Source: Sphaerulina vaccinii (Eukaryota; Ascomycota; Dothideomycetes; Mycosphaerellales; Mycosphaerellaceae). Taken from it: DNA of 64,000 nt. Below the pieces are notes generated by a model. That model worked only from the letters and a program-made list of their open reading frames with translations. It made no database searches and was not told the DNA's origin. Numbering within the stretch: position 1 is the first letter of the stretch; each line of letters opens with the position of its first letter. This document shows, piece by piece, positions 1-11,700 of this stretch. A program made the position numbers and the translations under genes. The stretch covers positions 558,001-622,000 of the forward strand of contig JAKUDP010000016.1 in the NCBI GenBank assembly GCA_022570795.1. Direction: 5' to 3'.

Positions 1-3000
1 GTACTTACTCGTTCGCGCCCTCGCGCTCCTCTTAGATACTTTGTCTACAACCTAATTTACTACGCTACTATTTATAACATTATATCTAGAGACGACCTAA
101 GGTATCTTACTAGTTTCTTTAGAGTATTTATATATCCCCTTATTAGGTTAGCTATATATAAGCTTAGTCTACTAAGAGCGAAAGCAATATCTAGTCTTGT
201 TATAACTATCGGCTATATCTATATACCTATCTAGCTTTAGTACTTCTATTTAGTATATCTTTTATTAGATAGAATTGCCTTAGTAAGGCTTTTATAACTA
301 TCTATTAGTAAGAGAGTTAGATAGGCATTTTCCTTAGTTATATTTAGCCTTGCAAGGTTCTCTTAGATATAGTATTCTTAATTAAGCTTTAGAGTTCCTA
401 TAACTCTATCCCTTATTATCTTTATCCTAAGAATCTTTTCTGGCTCCTTTAGATTCTTAATCTTGAAGACCTTGCTAAGCTATTTCTTAAACCAGAGAAT
501 ATCCTTTAGCTCTAGTACTATAATAGGTATATTATCTATATAGGTTAGAACTATAATTCTTCTTTCCCTATAGATAAGTAGGTATAGGTCGATCTCTAAT
601 TAATCGAATCCTATCTGTTCTAGCTTTGAGACGTAGAGTTTATTCTAGTCTCTTACTACTTACTTAAGTCTATAGAGACTTCTTAGAATTTTTAGAACCT
701 AGTTTAGTAGGACCTCTACTCCTAGAGGTAGGATTATATAGATATCTTCTTTTAGAGAGCTCTCTATAAATGCATTATTTATATCTACTTAGTATATCTC
801 CAAGTCCTTCTTATAAATAACTACTATAAATACCCTTAAAGTATTATACCTTATAGTTAGTGCAAAGGTGTCTTTAAAGTCTATTCCAAACTTCTAGAAG
901 AACCCTCTAGTAACTAGTTTTGCCTTGAACTTTTTAATAGCTCTACTAATTAATCTTTTTATATTAAAGACCTACCTAGATATTATAAGGTTTGCACTTT
1001 TTAGTAGCATAACTAGCTTCTAAGTATAGTTGCTATCTAAAGCTACTAGTTCTCTCTAGATTATTTCTTTCTATATATAGCTCTATTTGGAATCCTATAT
1101 TACCTCTTTATAGGACTTTGGAATAGGAACCTCTTGCTTCAAAGTAATATTAGGTCTAAGTACTATAAATGCAACCTCTTTAATCTCTACTAAGGTTTCC
1201 TAGATACAATTCCCTTCTTCTTTAATTAGGCTAAGGAATGCTTTATAATACTTTGGGTTAGGTATATTCTCTTTCTTATCTCTCTGCCTCTTTTAGAGGA
1301 CCTGCCTTATAACTATACTATAGGCCTTAGGTTTAGGTCCTTCCTCTTTATCGGAGATAGATCTCCTTCTCTTCTAGGATTGCACCCTTGCTTCTAGTAG
1401 ATCTTATATAATATCTGGATGTTTTCTAATATATATATTTCTACTAGTCTCTTAACGAACTTTAGTCGGCTAATTAGTCGGCTGCTCTATTCTAATTTTC
1501 TCCTTCTAAAGCTATATACTCCCGGAGTTTTCTTCTTCTAGATCTATTCTCTAGTACTCCTTCTTGTTCTTCGGTAGAGGTCTAAGCTATATAAATAGTA
1601 GTTAATATTTAGTCGGGCCTCTAGGGCCCGACGGACTTTAGAACTCCTCCTACTTCTTTAGTCTCCTAACTAGTTTCCTAACTAGTGCAATACTAGATTA
1701 GTTAAGCCTAGGAATATTTAACTCCAAATCTCCTCCTTTCTTATACTTAAACTACTTAGTATTGCTATAGGCCTTAATAGCTCCTATATTAGGCTCCTAG
1801 AAAAGCTATATTTTAGTAGTATCTAGAACATAACCGACGAATACGGCATCCTTGCCTCTATTTATTAGTTTGTCTAATCGCATCCTAGCTAGCTAGGACT
1901 TTGGGTTTATATATATAACTACTCTATAGCCCTAGACCCTAAAGTATAATACCGGAGGTCTCTATCCTAAGAACGCCTCCTTAGGTAAGACTTTAAATCT
2001 ATTAATATCTAGCCTATTTAGAAGAGTATTCCTAATAATAATACTTGCTTCTAGTACCTTAGGCTAGAACTTAATTAGTATATTAGATTCTTCTAGTATT
2101 GCCTTTACTCTTTCTTTAGAGGTCTAGATCAACCTTTTAATAACTCTATTCTAAATAGAGTTATATACCTTAGTAGTATAGAAAGAGATTCTATTCTCTC
2201 TCTTCTACTACTTTAGTATAGTAAGAAGCTCCCTAGCTCTATTACTCCTTACTACTTAGAGAGAATTTCTAGATTGAAGCTCTACCTTCCTTTTCTATTA
2301 GTAGAGAGTAGGTAGTATATCTATTCTTAACTTTAGTAGGAAGGCCCACTTCTTTCTTAAGAAGTTATTAATAATTTCAAGCTACTACTTGAATTCTAAT
2401 CTTGAGATAGGTAGGGGTCTATAGATATTAATAGATATAAGAGCTAGCCTTTAGGGCTTCTACTATATCTCTTTCCCTCTATACTACTTTATCTTTGCTA
2501 TTATATAGACCCTGCATGCCCTATACTCCTTTGGAATTAGTATTAGGCTCTTTAAATCTAAGACCTAGTAAAGGTCCTTTACTACCTTCTCCCCAAAATG
2601 TGCAAGCCTTCGATACTAGAGCTCCTACTAATTCTAGGTACTCTCTAATATATAGAAAGTATATGCTTTATCTATTAATTCCTATAAGAAGTATACTTGA
2701 TTTCAGTCGAGCCCCTAGGGCCTAACGGACTTAGCTAGACTCTTATTAATCTCCTTAATAAATAGGACTCCTCCTAATATTCTTATCTAGATAACTGCTT
2801 TTCTAGAGGCTAAAACAAGTATAAATTTTAGTAGTTAAACACTGAACTACTTACTAAACTAACTCTATAAAATAAGATTAACTCTAAGACTAGGTACAAA
2901 TAGGATATCTTTTAGTATAATCTATTTCCCCTTTCTTCCCTCTATAACTACTTTCCTAATATATATAGCTATTAAGTAGCTACTACTAACCTTAATCTAC

Positions 3001-4630
3001 TTCCTAGTCTAAAGAGGTTTTAGTTCCCTAAAGAGTAATTCTTAGTTAGTTATATAGGTAGAAATATAAGAGTTAAGTAGCTATTCCGATAGCCTATACT
3101 TGCCTTTTACGTCTATAGTTAAGTAGGCTATCTTATCTATATCCTTATCCTCTAATAGAGTCTAAGATGCTTCTAAGGTAGTTAGTAACTCTATATTTTC
3201 TTATACTATAAAAGCCTTCTTTAGGTACTTCTTACTTAAGTTAGATTTCTTCTTAAGGGATTGTACTTTAAGTTTGAGTTTCTTTACTATTTCTTTAAGT
3301 TTATCTTTCTCTAGTAAAGATCCCCTCCTTTGTCTTAATAGAGAGTATCTTTTCTTAACTCGGTATCCTATCTTTAGTACTATAGTCTTAGTAGCTCTCT
3401 TTACTCTCTCGAGTCTAGGGCAATTATTCTAGATATATAGTCCTCTATAGAGGAAATAGGCTAGTAGTCCCTAGGTGCCTTTCTTAGCGAATATAGCTAT
3501 CTCTCGGCCTATTATCTATTCCTATTTTTCTCTTAGAATTCTAAGGATGTCCTAAGGCTTAAGATCCTACCTTAGGTCTATACTATCTCTAATTGTTAAA
3601 TAGGACTTAGGTAGAGCCACAAGGAGTTGCTATATCTTCCTATTCTTAGTCTTAATTTCTTTAAACTATAGGGAGATTATAACTACCCTTCTTGTAATAG
3701 TACTTAGGCTCTGCTATACTTTATTAATTGTCTAGCTATCTTGCATCTCGAACGTAGTATACTATTTAAGAAGGCTTCTTCCTATAGCTTGAAGCTTACT
3801 CTTATACCTCTTTTCAGCCTATTCCTAGAGCTCTCTTACTATCTTAATCTCCTATATCGCTTTCTAATTATCTACTAATATATAGATATATATCTTATAG
3901 AGAGCTACTATATTATACTTCTTATAGGATGCTCTCTTAATAGAGCTGTCTAGCGAGTCTAATAATATAGTTAATATATATCCTAAAGGAGTTAATACTA
4001 GAGTATCTAGTATAGTCTCTAATAGAACCTATTCTACTTGCTTAGATATAAGATATATCCTTATTATTCTAAACTAGGACTTATAGTTCTCTCTTATTAG
4101 TATTAGTATAGCTGCTTTCCTACCAAATCTATTTCTTTATTCTTAATCTATTTTACCTAAAATATCAAAACTAAGCTCTAAAAAAATTAATACTCTTTTA
4201 AACAACTTAAGTAGTAGTTTCTAGAGAGCTACGTTCCTTATCTAAGACTCTCGTCCTTCTCTCCTAGATAAGCTTAGTATAGTTTCCTATACTTCCTACT
4301 TATCTATACTTATAGATAGACTTAAATAGTCTCTTTTTAGAGGGATATACCTTTCTAAGGTATTAGTAGTACTCTAGTATAGAGGTTAAGTCTTATCTAT
4401 ATAAGATAGTACTTTAGCCTCTAGCTTACCCTTTCCTCTTTATACTCTTTAAGCTCCGCTCTTTAAGTATACCTTACTAGGTTCTTCTCTATCTTATCTA
4501 CCTATAGGAACGTCCGGAACTCGCCGGGATCTTCTATATCTTCTTAGTAGTATAGATAGGTTTACCTCGAGTCTCCTAATACTCCTTTTATTGCAGGTTC
4601 GTATCCTGCTATTAGAAAAGGCTAACTGTT
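1..4630 (-). mobile_element. RIP-inactivated Ty1/copia retrotransposon, internal region (3' end outside window)
   Basis: Read on the minus strand, stop-riddled frames still show copia polyprotein landmarks in copia order. Around 1800-2010 is the stretch after the integrase core (a PKEAFLG segment, then GKDAVFVGY). Around 527-550 is the reverse-transcriptase catalytic box, seen as TYIDNI where YVDD-type boxes occur. Around 100-195 is the end of the RT/start of RNase H (DIAFALSRLSLYIANP and VRYLR). The gag part should lie at about 3000-4150; a degenerate zinc-knuckle-like stretch near 3430-3475 is only suggestive. CpA and TpG are strongly depleted and TpA is enriched on both strands, and many stops are TAG/TAA where CAG/CAA would be expected, which is the RIP signature. 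No intact ORF remains, so it cannot move by itself. The 3' LTR would lie left of the window. Confidence 0.88.
4576..4615 (+). other. tRNA T-arm-like hairpin next to the LTR (possible primer-binding-site relic)
   Basis: 4593-4609 is a perfect 5-bp stem with a 7-nt loop (GCAGG-TTCGTAT-CCTGC), the geometry and near-consensus loop of a tRNA T-arm. It is flanked by a second pairing, CTAATA (4576-4581) with TATTAG (4610-4615). No D-arm or anticodon arm is present, so it is not a tRNA gene. It lies just inside the copia element next to the LTR, where the tRNA primer-binding site is expected, and on the element's sense strand it would be complementary to a tRNA T-arm. The canonical TGG start of a PBS is not visible. 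Confidence 0.3.
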
Positions 4631-4875
4631 ACTATCTAATACTTCTTCCGCAAACCCGGGCTTATAACCTATCGAAATAGGACGATAATATATACGCCTA
4701 CGACGTATAGGAAGAGTCTTAATACGTAATAGAAGTAGAAGCGTTAGATAGAAACTAACTATATTAATTTAGTTAGTTAGTTATAGGTTGCATCTCCTCC
4801 TAAGATATAGAGTATTAGATAAGCTACGTGACCTACTATTATATAACGTATATTATATAATCTAATCCCCAAGGA
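4631..4875 (-). repeat. Probable 5' LTR of the copia element
   Basis: Read on the minus strand, this roughly 245-bp block lies just upstream of the gag/pol region. It ends near 4631 with TAACA, a usual copia LTR end, and begins near 4875 with TTGGGGATTAG after an AGG-rich junction. It is less degraded than its surroundings. The second LTR is not in the window, so the limits are estimates and no target-site duplication could be assigned. Confidence 0.45.
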
Positions 4876-7800
4876 GGTATCTCTCAGATAGTCTAACTAG
4901 ACTATACTTTCTAATATATAATATTATTCGGTATGCTGCATATAGTAGACTTCTTTAAAAGGCCAGTTTTGAAGTAGGAACCGATGCTCTATAGGTATTT
5001 TAACTAGTATCTCGATTTGTAGTCTAATAAGTAGATAGAGTACTATATAAAATAAGTAGATATTATTATAATAAAGTAAGTTAGTAATAAAGTTTCTACT
5101 ACCTTACTATTGCTATCGCCGCAGAAAGAATAACTAATTCTATATATTAGGTTTACTAAAGTAGAAATTCGAGAACTTATTATTATACTAGATATCGAAG
5201 GCTATAAGTACTATAACCGACTTAAACCTTATCTAGAGCTAGCTATTAGTATCTTACTATAGTATATAGCGTTTCCTAGTCGCTAAATAGATATCTATAC
5301 TAAGTTTAGTTATAGTAAAAAGTATCTTTCTATTATTTTTAATAATACTATATTCTATTTCTATAAGTAGTTTGCTCTAATTATTACCTAGCATCTAAGA
5401 CTATATAGTTACCGACAACTAAAGGTATTTGTAAGAGCTATAAGAAGACGTGGTACTAAAGGCTATATATAGGAATTTATTAATAGTTACTTTTAAGGCT
5501 TCTATAGACTAAAGAAAGGGTAATATAGAGTATACTCTAGGTATTATCGAGGCTACGGCTGCAAGTTCTAGGCTATTATAACACCCGATAGCCTAATCTT
5601 ATCTCTAATCGGCCTATTTAATAGTCGTAATAACAACTAGTATATATAGTAACTCTCTAACTATATATTAAAGCTTCGATATTTTATAAATTATAGAGGA
5701 TATAAAAGGCTCTATCTATATAGTAATCTAGTATACTATAGCTCCTATAGAGTTATAGTACCTTTTAAGTATTATTTTAGACGCGCCTACTTTACTAGAT
5801 AATAGTAAAAGTTTAATAAAAAGCTGTCGCAAGTAAGGATAGAAGTAGAGTATCTATTCGGCTATACTATATACCTCTAGACCTATAATATTTTTAATAA
5901 GTAGCTATATTTTCGATAATAGCCTATTAGAGCTTATTTTATAATAGTAGCACTATTAACTAACTACTTCTATTATATATAAGGCTATAACTAGATAAGT
6001 AAAAAATTCGGTCTAAGAATACTAGATTTATAAATATATCTATATAGAGAACAATCTAACCTAGATAAGAATAGCTATAAAAGCAAAGAAAGTATATTAT
6101 AGGTATAGAATTATAATACTTAGCTCTTTCAAGTATTATAGAATAGGCTAGATCGTTTAATATATAGCTTAGAATTATATAAAGTAATATATTTAAGATA
6201 CTTCTAAATTTTAAGAATCTTCGAATTAATCTACTCTAGTCTCTATAAAGTATTTTACTAGCTAAAATTCGTAGGCCGAGACCCTAGATTCTCTCTTTTA
6301 GATAGCTTAGCTACTAGCAAACATATTCGAAAGTTATATATATACGACTATAATAATATAAACATTTCGACTATTAGCGCCTCTAATATAAAATACTATA
6401 TATTAAGAACGATTTCCCTTTAGATTAAGTATATAAAGAGTAAGAATATATATCGAAATAAGCTAAAATAGTCGTAGAACTATCGAGAAAATACTAGTTA
6501 CTATTAGAGTTGTCTATCGAAGTTATAAGACGAGAAGTCGCTTATAAACAACTACTATTACTTCTATAACTCTATTATATTAGAGAGTATACTAGTAAGG
6601 CTTTAGAGACTATTCTTAATATCGCCGATATCTTATTTAATACTACTAACCTTATTCTAAATAGATTTAAGCTCGTTTATAGTACTAGCGACTTCTATAG
6701 AAGGCATAGCAGTCTATAAGGTATTACTATCTTTATCTATCCTCTTCTAATACTTTAGTATATATATAAAGTAGTTATCGACTATACTTTATATATTATT
6801 ATATATTTCGCAAGTCTCTATATTCGAAGGACTAGCTATATACTTTCGAGCGCGCTCTACTTATATACTAGACAATCGCTAATCCGTCTTATACCTATAT
6901 AATACTATAGATAATATCGAAGTAACTAAAGAAGCTCTTATTAAGCTACGAGAGCATATAGAAGCTCCTACGCTAGGCGAAGATCGCTCTAGAGAAGGTA
7001 TTTACCTATATTCTATAGCTAGTATTTCCTCCTTAATCGGCTTACTATCCTCGTCTAGTAGAAGCTTACTATCTATATTAGTCCGTAGTCTTAGAGGCTT
7101 ATTATTACTAGTATTAAGCTCTAGTCTAGCTATCTTACTTACGTCTAGTAATAAAGCTTCTACTTCTTCGGCATCGAGCTCGTCTTGCTTAGGCGTTAGT
7201 ATATACTTCCTCTACGACTATAATAATATTATATTATATCTATTAAGTAAGGTTGTAGCTATATCGATCTTAGTGCTAGTATCTAGCTCCTGCTTCTTAC
7301 TAGCGACTAACTCTCTATTATATAGTCTCTTATACTATTAGAATATCGCTAGATATAGTATAGTCGCCTCCTTTTTACTAGTACTAGTACCGAACTATTT
7401 AATACTAAATTTTAGTAACTATTCGTTCTTAAGTGTCTTAACTACACGATCCAAGCTATTATACTATATATTAGAGGTTATAAAGAACTTAATAGATACT
7501 AGAGCCTAGAAGCCTATTATACTATAGCTTTCTTCGTATTATATATATAGTCTAATAAGTATAATTTTTAGATTCTTAGTTAAGCTACGAAGTAAAGCTT
7601 TCTAAGTAGCTACTATATACTTATCTAATAGCTAGTATCTTAATCTACTAGTATTACTAGCTTCTAAATATATTATACTACTTCTTAATTAACTATTTTA
7701 TCTATTAGCTTCTCTACTATACTAGAGTATTATTTCTTCTATAGCTATCTAGTATATTTTTATATATAGTATTACTATTACTTAGTACTATAGAAGCTTG

Positions 7801-8210
7801 TAGATTTATAGTCTATTTGTAGCTCTATATAACTAATTTATTATATAGCTAGCTACTTAGTATAGGACTTAGTACTAGAGTTTGTAATAGTAAAAGTAAG
7901 CTAGTCTACTAACTATATTATTATATAATTAGCTTACAAATTGCTACTAGTATTTCTATTTTTATATATAGTAGTATAACTACAATCGATATAGTTAAAG
8001 CTATTAGAGTTAATTAATATATATAGAAAATAAAGTTAAAGACGGGCTTAGTTATTTACTTATATACTAATATATACTAATTTCTAACTAATTAGATAGC
8101 TAAGTAGCAACTACTTAGTACTTAAATAACCTACTTAGCTAGCTAAGCGGGCGACTTAGTACTTAAGTAGTATACACGTTCTAAGCTATTAATCTAGCCA
8201 ATTAGACAGT
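4876..8210 (+). mobile_element. RIP-inactivated PIF/Harbinger-like DNA transposon and further RIP-mutated DNA
   Basis: This AT-rich block shares the CpA/TpG depletion of the neighbouring copia element and ends abruptly near 8210. Its left part encodes a degenerate DDE transposase on the plus strand (separate entry). A second degenerate plus-strand frame with few interruptions can be followed at about 6180-6700, with a serine-rich region further right (about 7000-7200); its product is not recognised. Near the right end the string ACTTAGTACTTAA occurs twice (about 8113 and 8153). Terminal inverted repeats and target-site duplications could not be identified, so the limits are those of the RIP-like composition. 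More than one element may be present. Confidence 0.6.
5090..5990 (+). pseudogene. Degenerate DDE superfamily (Harbinger-type, DDE_4) transposase
   Basis: One plus-strand frame, broken by many TAA/TAG stops, keeps the layout of fungal Harbinger-like transposases. An N-terminal helical region has KVEIRELI and later FPSRQIDIYTKF with stops between. EFINSYF (about 5473-5493) stands where the first catalytic Asp motif (FIDGTF-type) is expected. TPDSLILSLIG follows (about 5587-5620). The second Asp region (YSNLVYY, about 5721-5745) has lost its Asp. RIEVEYLFGYT (about 5838-5870) keeps the catalytic Glu and its context. The end reads as an ALLTNYFYY-type motif near 5960. Asp-to-Asn changes and the TAG stops fit RIP. 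The assignment rests on motif order and spacing read by eye. It is clearly non-functional. Confidence 0.75.
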
Positions 8211-8614
8211 TAAGCGGCATGCTTATTCAACAACGAAAACTCCGGCTAAAGGTGTCTACTCCGAACTGCAGGCGTTCACCGGGAGCCGCAACACATCTCG
8301 CACGCGTAAACCAAGTGTTCCCTGTCCAAACAGCTCAAGAAGTGCAGACACGACACCGACTGTTGTGCTGCACGAGACGCGTCCTGACTCTGGGGACAAC
8401 AAGCGGTAGGTATACAGTATACAGCTAAGTATTATTGAGCTCTGCATCTCTTCTCTTCTGATGATTCTCCAATCTGCCTGCGTGTTGGGCTATTATTATT
8501 CTACTCACCTAGCACCAACCAGCCAGCCACCCGCCGGCTCCCCAATAAAGGCTGCTACGACAAGGTTGGCAGGCAAGCATATATGAGCAATAACACGAAA
8601 AGAAAAGCGCGCTG
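8211..8614. other. Boundary and 5' flank of the MFS gene
   Basis: Base composition switches from RIP-like TpA-rich DNA to normal genic DNA within a few dozen bases of 8210. No gene is supported here. The last 150 bases before 8615 are the likely promoter/5' UTR of the MFS transporter gene; no clear TATA box is seen. Confidence 0.5.
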
Positions 8615-11094
8615 ATGAGCAAGTGCAACAACAACAACACGACGAAACCGCCCTCATTCACAACGATGTCGAGGAACTCGAGAAGAAGCAGCGCGCAGAT
8701 TGAGCCGGAGTCACGGCCATGGACAGCCAGCTCAAGCACTGCCGGCAGTGTGGGCGACAGGTCTTCAAGAGCTTCGAAGTCCATCCTGATTTCGCCAATC
8801 AGTGAAGGTGATCCTCCAGCAATGCCGCCTGATGCCTGGAAGAGGAGGTCTATGAAACGCTCGTCTTATGATTATAGGCATATGTCGATTGGGCTGCCAG
8901 AGAAAGAGGTGGCGGACCTCCAGAAAGATCTGAGAAGGCACTCATTGAGGATGACACCATCGCCTATCACATCGATCACGTTCAGCCCAATTGATTCACC
9001 AGAGGCAGAGTATCCGCCTGTGCCAGCTCTACGACGATCGTACGAACGCTTTGCCGCTCCCATAGCCTCACGAGAGAAGAGCAAGCAGCATGATATCCAT
9101 GCTGAGCTGCACTGGGAGATTAACGCTAGCAACCCGAGGAACTGGACAAGGAGGAAGAAATGGATACATACAGTAATACCTTGTGAGAAAGCTGAAATGG
9201 CTGCAATTGGAGCGAGCTCAAGCACTAATGATAAGCAGGTACGACAGCATTTGTTGGCATGCTGGCATCCACAATATTAACACCGACGCACTCGCTGGCA
9301 GTCGAGCGGAGAGTCTCGAGCAGACTAGCAGTCCTGCCGACATCGTTATACATGCTTGGGCTTGCTTTCGGTCCTATAGCTGGTGGTATTGGCGTGGAAG
9401 CATTGGGCCGATCGCCTGTGTACCTGATCTGCATACCACTCTCTGCTGCTTTCACGCTTGTGGCAGCTCTGGTCAGCAAAATCACGGGCTTGATCATCTC
9501 TCGATTCTTTGCTGGCTTGTTCTCTGCTCCAGTGCTGTATATGGGATATGGAATGCTTGACGACATCTGGACGAGCAGCTATCGAGCGTGGTTCCTGCCA
9601 GGCTACTTGTTCTCGGTGCTCTTAGGTAGTGCCCTAGGTCCAGTCGTGGGTGGCTATGTGATGGAAGCGCGGGGCATCAAATGGACGCAATACACTGTTC
9701 TCTTTGCAGCCAGCGCCTGCCTCTTTATGGTCGTATGCATGCAGGAGACCTCAAAGAAGGCCATCACTCGCTATAAGAACGGCTCTTCAGGAAGATTGTG
9801 TGTTGCCAAACAGGACTTGCACGCGATCTGTGTCAAGCCATTTCACATGCTCATTACCGAGCCTATCATATTAGCTCAGACTCTGTATGTGGCTTATGGC
9901 TTTGGCGTTCTTTATGCCATTTATACGGCACTACCAGCAGTGTTAGGCGAGGTGAAAGCCTTTACTGTACCACAACAAGGATTGGCCTTCATTGGCCTAG
10001 CCACAGGGGCGCTGATCGCCTTACTCACGCTTGCTGGGCACGAATACTGGATCTATCAACCACGAGTGATACGTTTCAAAGAAGAGGCGGCGACTGAGGA
10101 TGAGCGTTCACTCTACACAGGCCGCAGATCAAGCAGGCTTCTGAGCGCAAAGCCTTCGAAAAATAGCCTGCGCCCTTCACTACATACACAGAACAGCAAG
10201 CGCAACAGCATCTTTCAGTCCTTGAAGGGACTATCGACCGGGAGTTTAAAAGCCGCGCAACCACAGGACGACCAACAGCGCAATGCCATCATGGCACAGG
10301 CCGCTACGCAATATCTGGCCGGCATCGAGTGCAACACCAAGAAGCAAACCTCTGCTGAGCTGATGCTTACGCTACTCGATCATCGCCACATGGAGTTTGG
10401 ACACTTCTGTGTCGCATTGGACAACCTGAAGCTGAAGTATGATCGACTGGAGCTGGCCAAAGTGCTTGCAGAGGCACTGGCTACGAATGCATCACCTTCC
10501 ACGAATCTGAGCATGTATGCATGGGGCAACAACAGCAGTCTAAATGAAGTTGAGCTCCATCGCAAAGCAGCAGTCCGAGCTTTAGAGTCGGCTTCTGCTA
10601 CGAGCCTGCAAGTGGAGAAGACACCGCTCTCGTCTACACAACATCGCAAGACTTGGACGCCTCCAACCAATACACCGCCGCCTGAGTGGAGGCTTTGGCT
10701 TGCCATGCCAGCTTCATTCCTCACTGCAGTGTCTCTTTTCATGCTCGGCTGGACGATCGACAAGAACATACACTGGGCTGTTCCTCTTCTGGCAACGGGA
10801 CTCTACGCATTTGGTTTGCTGATTGTGCTTGTCAGCACTATACAATACGTGCTAGAGTGCTATAGCGGAGTTGATGGATCTGCTGCGCTCGCCGCGAGCA
10901 CCATTGTCATGTTCCTGTTCGCATCCGCATCCACGCCCTTTGCCACAGACGTGCTTGGGCTGAAAGCCGGACCTGGCTTCAGTGTATATGCGTCAATCAG
11001 CGCTGCCCTTTGCTCCGTGCCGGCACTGCTCTACCATTACGGACCAGCATTGCGCCGGCGTCAGAAAGACCAGCAATATAGCACTCGTACGTAG
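8615..11094 (+). CDS. MFS transporter, DHA1-like, with an approximately 200-residue cytosolic insertion
   Basis: Two exons, 8615-9182 and 9239-11094; the 56-nt intron has a GTGAGA donor, a CACTAATG branch region and a CAG acceptor. The product is 807 aa. Residues 1-185 are a Ser/Pro-rich cytosolic tail ending in the NPRNWTRRKKW motif that precedes TM1 in fungal DHA1 drug/polyamine antiporters. Six N-half membrane segments follow, with RFFAGLFSAP (TM4) and the antiporter-type motif GSALGPVVGG (TM5). TM7-8 end near residue 460; TM9-12 resume near residue 670. The insertion between TM8 and TM9 (about 465-668) is basic and Ser-rich in its first part and ends in a TPPTNTPPPEW linker. Such loops are usually tens of residues. 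The substrate cannot be told; export of small molecules at the plasma membrane is inferred from the family. ATG 8615 gives the longest frame; a start at 8666 is possible. Confidence 0.85.
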
Positions 11095-11149
11095 ACAACA
11101 CTTCGAAGTTACCACGAGACAGCCTTCTTCCTTCCACTTGCATGCGACA

Positions 11150-11700
11150 TTCTGGCACACCAGTGGGAGCACTTTACTAATGCCAATTGACAGACGAGTG
11201 CCGAAACACCATGATAGCTGACCGGGCTGCGCATAGGATACACCACTTCGGGAACTAGTGGGAGGACTCTTTTAATGCCGGTTGACAGATGGATGCCGAA
11301 CAGCAGCGCAATCGGTCCGAGGAGCACATTGGAGGCAGCACACGGAACGCCAGTGGGAGTACTGAACTAGGGCCGATTGACAGTTCAATGCCGAAGGCCA
11401 AAGTAATCTCAGGAGCCTGCATTGGACGCGACTGTCGGGACACTACTGGGAGGACTCAACTAATGCCGATTGATACCTTGATGCCGAAAAGCAAAGCGCC
11501 CGATCGAAACACATTGGACATTCCAACCACGGAAGCCAGTGGAAGAGCTCAGTTAATGCCGATTGTCAGATCCATGCCGTACCATAACTGCAGAAGCCTC
11601 GCGCTCCCGTGCAGCACCCATTGGCATAACACTCTGGCACGCCAGTGGAATGTCAAAGTCTGCAATAAAATCTGACAAGTTCCCATTGGCAATGCAATCA
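11150..11700 (+). repeat. Degenerate tandem repeat, period 93-95 bp
   Basis: At least five recognisable copies start at about 11159, 11254, 11349, 11442 and 11535, with a weaker one at 11641, so the spacing is 95, 95, 93, 93 and 106. The conserved core reads roughly AGTGGGAGNACT, then CTAATGCCGATTGACAG, then ATGCCGAA, followed by a variable part with CATTGGA. Read on the plus strand, the core gives similar peptides (SGSTLLMPID, SGRTLLMPVD, TGRTQLMPID) with some third-position differences, but indels break the frame between copies. It may be a decayed repeat-coding sequence or a minisatellite. It begins just after the MFS stop codon. Confidence 0.65.

Noticed and set aside
2495..2725. Open frame inside the copia block
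   Set aside because: Chance frame in RIP-mutated DNA; the element's coding strand is the other one.
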